Below the pieces are notes generated by a model that saw only the letters and a list, made by a program, of their open reading frames with translations, did no database searches and was not told the origin of the DNA. A DNA stretch of 35,658 bases from DASXSB01 sp036506275 (GTDB taxonomy: Bacteria > Methylomirabilota > Methylomirabilia > Rokubacteriales > CSP1-6): positions 1-35,658 of the forward strand of contig DASXSB010000023.1 in the NCBI GenBank assembly GCA_036506275.1. The letters run 5' to 3'. A program made the translations under genes and the position numbers. Below, piece by piece: positions 32,301 through 35,658 of this stretch (position 1 is the first letter of the stretch; each line of letters begins with the position of its first letter).

Positions 32301-33419
32301 ATGAAGATCGACGCCATCGACGTCTACTGGGCGCGCCTCCCCCTCGCCTTCGTGTGGCGCACGTCGTATGAGGACATGACCCACATCGACACCTTGCTCG
32401 TCCGCATGGAGAGCGGCGGTCTTCACGCCTGGGGCGAGAGTTGCCCCGTCTTCATCCCGTCCTACTCCGCCGAGCACACGCTGGCCACCTTCCACACCGT
32501 GCGCGAGCACATGGCGCCACGGATCATCGGCCAGGACATCGGCTCCGCGCGCGACCTCCTCGACCGGATTGCGTTCATCAAGGGCAACCAGTTCGCACGG
32601 GCGGCCCTCGAGATCACGTGGTGGGTGCTCGACGCCAAGCGCCAGGGCGTGCCGCTCCACCGGGCCCTCGGCGGCACCCGCGATCGCATCGCCGTCGGCG
32701 CCGACTTCGGCGTCCAGGACTCGCTCGACACGCTCATGGAGATGGTCCAGGGCGCCATCAGCTCCGGCTTCCCTCGCATCAAGCTGAAGTTCCGGCCGGG
32801 CTGGGATGGCAAGATGGTGGAAGCCGTCCGCTCGACGTTTCCGCACTTCACGTTTCACGTCGACTGCAACGCCGCCTACACGATCGCCGACGCCGACATG
32901 TTCCGCGCGCTCGACCGCTACCACCTCGCCATGATCGAGCAGCCGCTCGCCGACGACGGCATGAGCCTCGTCAACCATGCGGAGCTGCAGAAGCGGATCG
33001 AGACGCCGATATGCCTCGACGAGAGCATCGTGAGCGTCGCCCACGCCGAGGCGGCGCTGCGGCTCGGAAGCTGCAAGGTCGTGAACGTGAAGGTGGCGCG
33101 CGTGGGTGGCCTCAGCGCATCCCGCGACATCCAGGCCCTGTGCGCGGGCTACGACGTTCCGTGCTGGGTGGGCGGCATGCTGGAGAGCGCCGTGGGCGGC
33201 GCCATCTGCGCCGAGCTCGCCACCCTTCCGAACTTCACGTATCCGGGCGACGTCTTTCCGTCGTCGTACTTCTACACCGACGACATCGGCAAGCCGGAGA
33301 TCGTCCTCAGCGGCCCCGGCGAGGTAGCCACGTCACAGGTCCCCGGCATCGCCCAGGAGCCCGATCCCGAGCTCCTGCGCCGGTGGACGGTGGAGCACGC
33401 TTCGTTTCGCGCGAGGTGA
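32301..33419 (+). CDS. Enolase-superfamily enzyme, OSBS / N-succinylamino acid racemase-like
   Basis: 372 aa, AAAGGA upstream of the ATG. The capping domain is followed by a barrel with K161/K163 (KLK), metal ligands D188, E213 and D240, and the second-face base K264 (NVKVARVGG); GGMLESAVGG follows. This KxK ... D-E-D ... K layout is that of the muconate-lactonizing subgroup and is nearly co-numbered with the Amycolatopsis o-succinylbenzoate synthase/N-succinylamino acid racemase. Racemisation or dehydration of an N-acyl or hydroxy acid is likely. There are no menaquinone genes nearby, so a role with the upstream transporter (29278-32272) is more plausible than OSBS. Substrate not determinable here. 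Confidence 0.88.
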   Translation: MKIDAIDVYWARLPLAFVWRTSYEDMTHIDTLLVRMESGGLHAWGESCPVFIPSYSAEHTLATFHTVREHMAPRIIGQDIGSARDLLDRIAFIKGNQFARAALEITWWVLDAKRQGVPLHRALGGTRDRIAVGADFGVQDSLDTLMEMVQGAISSGFPRIKLKFRPGWDGKMVEAVRSTFPHFTFHVDCNAAYTIADADMFRALDRYHLAMIEQPLADDGMSLVNHAELQKRIETPICLDESIVSVAHAEAALRLGSCKVVNVKVARVGGLSASRDIQALCAGYDVPCWVGGMLESAVGGAICAELATLPNFTYPGDVFPSSYFYTDDIGKPEIVLSGPGEVATSQVPGIAQEPDPELLRRWTVEHASFRAR

Positions 33420-33427
33420 AGGGCGTC

Positions 33428-33523
33428 CTACTCGATGACCTGATCCGCCCGCGCGAGCACCGACGCCGAGATCGTCAGGCCGAGCACCTTCGCGGTCCCG
33501 AGATTGATCACGAGATCGAACGA
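33428..33523 (-). pseudogene. C-terminal remnant of an ABC_sub_bind-type (TrpX-like) binding protein
   Basis: On the minus strand the bases encode SSFDLVINLGTAKVLGLT followed by ISASVLARADQVIE and a TAG stop. This is the highly conserved C-terminal end of ABC_sub_bind binding proteins. Homology stops abruptly at about 33524, where IS256 transposase sequence begins on the other strand. The N-terminal part of what looks like the same family lies at 35110-35296 on the same strand, so this is the distal half of a gene broken by insertion and deletion. Confidence 0.7.
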
Positions 33524-33990
33524 GCTCGCCGTTCGCAAGATTGTCGAGGAAGCGCTGGAAGCCGAGGTGAGCGAGGCGCTCGGCCGCGGCTACTACGAGA
33601 CGCGCGCGGGCTGAGCACGCGCGACATCGAAGCCGCCTTTCGGGATGCGAGCGGGGCCAGCCTGTTGAGTCGCAGCGCCGTGAGACAGGTGACCGAGCGG
33701 CTGTGGCAGGAGTACGAAACCTTCGCCAGCCGCGACCTCAGTGAATTCGTGATCGCCTATCTCTTCGTCGACGGCGTCGCGGAGCGGCTGCACGCCGGCC
33801 TGCCGCGGGAAGCCGTGCGCTGATGTACGCGGCGGTGATCCGGGCGGCCGATCGCTGGCGTGGGCTCACGGTCGGCGAGTTCGAGCAGCGACAGCTGAGG
33901 GCGATCCGCGACGAGCTGAACCGTGCCCACGCCGTATCAAGCAAGAGCCGAACGTGTTCCGCTCGGCCCAGCGCTGCTACTGTCTACTAG
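33524..33990 (+). mobile_element. Decayed IS256-family transposase (three fragments)
   Basis: Three pieces in order. Bases 33531-33614 encode VRKIVEEALEAEVSEALGRGYYETRAG, an N-terminal IS256 segment, then a stop. Bases 33611-33823, in another frame, encode LSTRDIEAAFRDASGASLLS, SRSAVRQVTERLW and YLFVDGVAERLHAGLPREAV, the catalytic-domain start with its DG aspartate. Bases 33823-33990 encode YAAVIRAADRWRGLTVGEFE and QLRAIRDELNRAHA, the C-terminal end. Two internal deletions remove most of the catalytic domain. The element cannot move by itself. Terminal inverted repeats are not evident. Confidence 0.8.
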
Positions 33991-34028
33991 CACCATATGT
34001 ATGTACCCATGACTGGTGGGGGGTCAGT

Positions 34029-35084
34029 ATGAAGCGTTTCTCTATCGCGATAGCACTCGTCGGCGGTGTGTGGTTCGTAGCCCCTGTACCGATGGCGGAA
34101 GCCGCTCCGTGTCTCATGGTCACGCTGACAGGCACACAGGGCGGTCCGTCGGTTTTCAAGGGTCAGGCTGGCGCTGGAACGCTCGTGCGTTACGGCGACG
34201 ACAGCAACGATTGCGGGGCCATGAAGCTGCAGTTCGACACCGGACGTGGCACAAACATGCGGCTGTCACAAATCGATGTGTCTCCGGTATCACTGAATGC
34301 AATCTTCTTTACGCACATGCATGGAGATCATACGGAGGGTTTTGCCGACATCATGATGCTGCGCTGGTACTTGAAGGGGCCAAAGATCGACATAGTCTGC
34401 AGCTCGGATGCAGCATCCGTTCTGGGATTTACCAACAGCTGCCGAAAATATGTCATGCATATTGCCGATGCATTCCGCCAGTCCGGCGAGATCGCCGAGC
34501 GCCGCTCCGAGGACAAGGCGCGTCTCGCGGGCGGCCCAGCCGATTTAGCAAATGTGGTCACGTTCGATCCGAAGGACGAGCCCCAGGTTGTCTGGTCGTC
34601 CGGTGACGTGAAAGTGAGTGCGATCCGGTCTACCCACACTGCGGGCCATGCGTCCTATCGCGTGGACACGCCAGCTGGCAGTGTGGTGATCGGCGGCGAC
34701 GCTGCCAACGATAAGCTCGCGCCGCCCCGTGCTTCCTCGACATCCGAACAGGTGGAGAGATTGGCGCAGGGGGTTGACATCATCGTGCACTCAACGATCC
34801 ACCCCGTCCTCGGGCCGGACCGGGCCAGCGGATTTCCGCCGCCAAGCTTTTATCGCCAGAGCCTTACTACCGATCTTGGCGCTATGGCAAAGCGGGTGGG
34901 AGCGAAGTACCTTGTGCTCACACATCTTGCTCCGTCGCTCGGAGCAGTGATACACAACCGCTGGAAGGTTCCGGGCGGTCCGTTAACGGAAGCGGATTAC
35001 CGCAAAGCGGTCGAAGCGGGCGGGTTCACCGGCACGACGATTGTCGGAACCGATCTTACGACCCTACGGCTTCCGGCGAAGTAA
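34029..35084 (+). CDS. Secreted metallo-beta-lactamase-fold hydrolase
   Basis: 351 aa. A signal peptide (about residues 1-25, KRFSIAIALVGGVWFVAPV then AEA-AP) predicts export. The metal site THMHGDHTEG has H96, H98, D100 and H101; further likely ligands are the His in STHTAGHASY, the Asp in VIGGDAAND, and the His in VLTHLAPS near the C-terminus. The overall pattern resembles RNase Z/arylsulfatase-type MBL hydrolases more than antibiotic beta-lactamases. The start at 34029 gives a proper signal; a longer frame begins in transposase sequence. Base composition is clearly less GC-rich than the rest of the window and it lies directly after the IS256 remnant, so it is probably a transferred cargo gene. 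Substrate unknown. Confidence 0.88.
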   Translation: MKRFSIAIALVGGVWFVAPVPMAEAAPCLMVTLTGTQGGPSVFKGQAGAGTLVRYGDDSNDCGAMKLQFDTGRGTNMRLSQIDVSPVSLNAIFFTHMHGDHTEGFADIMMLRWYLKGPKIDIVCSSDAASVLGFTNSCRKYVMHIADAFRQSGEIAERRSEDKARLAGGPADLANVVTFDPKDEPQVVWSSGDVKVSAIRSTHTAGHASYRVDTPAGSVVIGGDAANDKLAPPRASSTSEQVERLAQGVDIIVHSTIHPVLGPDRASGFPPPSFYRQSLTTDLGAMAKRVGAKYLVLTHLAPSLGAVIHNRWKVPGGPLTEADYRKAVEAGGFTGTTIVGTDLTTLRLPAK

Positions 35085-35109
35085 GCCAGTCTAGCTTTGT
35101 CGGCAAAGG

Positions 35110-35296
35110 GCTCGACCCCACACCAGGGCAATGACGCGAGCGCCGCCGCATTGCCGCCGGTGGCCACGATCAGGGCTACCCCGAGTTGAGCCAGCTCCTG
35201 CGCCAGCGCGGAGACGCGATCGGGTTTCCAGTCGGCCCACCGGTACTCCACGGCGATGTTCTCGTCGTCGACGTACCCATCGGACCCCGAGCACAC
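35110..35296 (-). pseudogene. N-terminal remnant of an ABC_sub_bind-type binding protein
   Basis: The minus strand encodes DGYVDDENIAVEYRWADWKP, then DRVSALAQELAQLGVALIVATGG and NAAALAS. This corresponds to the stretch GYVEGRNVAIEYRWAEG...LAADLV of ABC_sub_bind proteins, normally about residues 50-100. The signal peptide region upstream is missing or frame-shifted and homology ends near 35150, before the MBL gene. Together with 33428-33523 it brackets the inserted IS256/MBL block. Confidence 0.65.
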
Positions 35297-35375
35297 CGCT
35301 CAACAAAGCGAACACGAAGTGGCGACGTCCACGCTGCGAACGGTACGGCAGGCCGTCGAAGGGAGTCAACGCCGC

Positions 35376-35408
35376 GCGGGGTGGGACGTCAGGACCATCC
35401 CACCCCGC
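35376..35408 (-). terminator. Strong hairpin downstream of the last minus-strand gene
   Basis: GCGGGGTGGGA (35376-35386) and TCCCACCCCGC (35398-35408) form a perfect 11-bp stem around an 11-base loop, 11 bases beyond the stop of the binding-protein gene ending at 35420. No T-run follows, but position and strength suggest the transcription end or a 3'-stabilising structure. Confidence 0.6.
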
Positions 35409-35419
35409 CGCGAGATGTC

Positions 35420-35658
35420 CTACCCGCGCTCGAGCACGTAGAGGTGCGGCAGCATGTCGACGTAGATGTTGCCCTCCACCACCATGTCGCCCGCCTTGTT
35501 CTTCTCGATGCCGCGCACCCACGGCTTGGCGGCGCCGTAGCGGACGACCCAGGCGACGGGGATGTATCCCACGTCGGTCTGGAGGATTTCCTCGGCGCGC
35601 GCGTAGTTCTGGAGGCGCTTCTTCGGATCGGTGGTGTCGCGGCCGGCTTCCAGCTCCT
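35420..35658 (-). CDS. ABC transporter solute-binding protein, family 5 (C-terminal part; 5' end outside window)
   Basis: The minus strand is open from the window edge to a TAG at 35422-35420, giving 79 residues. Segments KKRLQNYARAEEILQTDVGY and IPVAWVVRYGAAKPWVRGIE match the C-terminal domain of DppA/OppA-type binding proteins, where a helix with paired E-E residues precedes the P-I-P-V strand. The protein is otherwise unseen, so neither signal peptide nor substrate can be judged. It is the third family 5 binding protein in the window. Confidence 0.8.
   Translation of the reverse strand, partial: ELEAGRDTTDPKKRLQNYARAEEILQTDVGYIPVAWVVRYGAAKPWVRGIEKNKAGDMVVEGNIYVDMLPHLYVLERG

Noticed and set aside
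33954..34028. N-terminal extension of the MBL protein
   Set aside because: It would begin in transposase sequence and bury the signal peptide.
1..35658. CRISPR arrays, tRNA or rRNA genes
   Set aside because: No regularly spaced repeats, tRNA cloverleaf or rRNA-like conserved stretches were seen on reading either strand; a tRNAscan/Infernal run would settle this.

Overview
The window is about 35.7 kb of uniformly GC-rich, gene-dense bacterial chromosome. Several traits occur together: solute-binding-protein ABC transporters, LLM-type flavin monooxygenases, an isoquinoline-oxidoreductase-type molybdoenzyme with a cytochrome c, a proteasome-activator AAA ATPase ending in GQYL, and a probable selenoprotein. 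This suits an uncultivated soil or subsurface lineage such as Candidatus Rokubacteria/Methylomirabilota. That placement is inference from gene content; there is no rRNA or other marker gene in the window.

Region by region. 1-2383 (+): the C-terminal bulk of a family 5 solute-binding protein, then a DUF697-like membrane protein. 2404-12297 (-): nine closely packed, mostly overlapping genes. In transcription order they are a DddL-like cupin, a small membrane protein, a betaine-homocysteine-methyltransferase-like enzyme, two Dpp-type permeases, a fused two-domain Dpp-type ATPase, and three flavoproteins (DAO-type, HcnB-type with a BFD [2Fe-2S] domain, DAO-type). 12284-15884 (+): a DddP-like M24-fold protein whose start overlaps that of the divergent cupin, then an orphan NrfD/PsrC-type membrane protein and a fumarylacetoacetate-hydrolase-family enzyme. 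The two arms together look like an uptake and breakdown locus for methylated onium/amine compounds (DMSP, glycine betaine or similar).

15889-19834 (-): class III aminotransferase, a 58-aa CxxC protein, an AhpD/carboxymuconolactone-decarboxylase-like protein, and the proteasome-type AAA ATPase ARC/Mpa. The AhpD-like gene has an in-frame TGA exactly where the second cysteine of the CxxC redox motif should be. The TGA is followed at once by a stem-loop with the geometry of a bacterial SECIS element, so it is most likely a CxxU selenoprotein that an automatic caller would split into two short ORFs.

20298-23936 (+): a coupled set of LLM flavin monooxygenase, alpha/beta hydrolase and family 5 solute-binding protein. 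23946-24917 (-): a GH75-like protein. 25156-28387 (+): [2Fe-2S] subunit, molybdopterin subunit and diheme cytochrome c of an isoquinoline 1-oxidoreductase-type dehydrogenase, followed by a VOC protein. 28913-29116 (-): dodecin. 29278-33419 (+): a family 1 solute-binding protein, two MalF/MalG-type permeases and an enolase-superfamily enzyme (OSBS/N-succinylamino acid racemase type). 33428-35296: a scar in which an ABC_sub_bind-type binding-protein gene (-) survives only as its two ends, separated by a decayed IS256-family transposase and an intact, lower-GC metallo-beta-lactamase-fold gene (+). The window ends inside another family 5 solute-binding protein (-).
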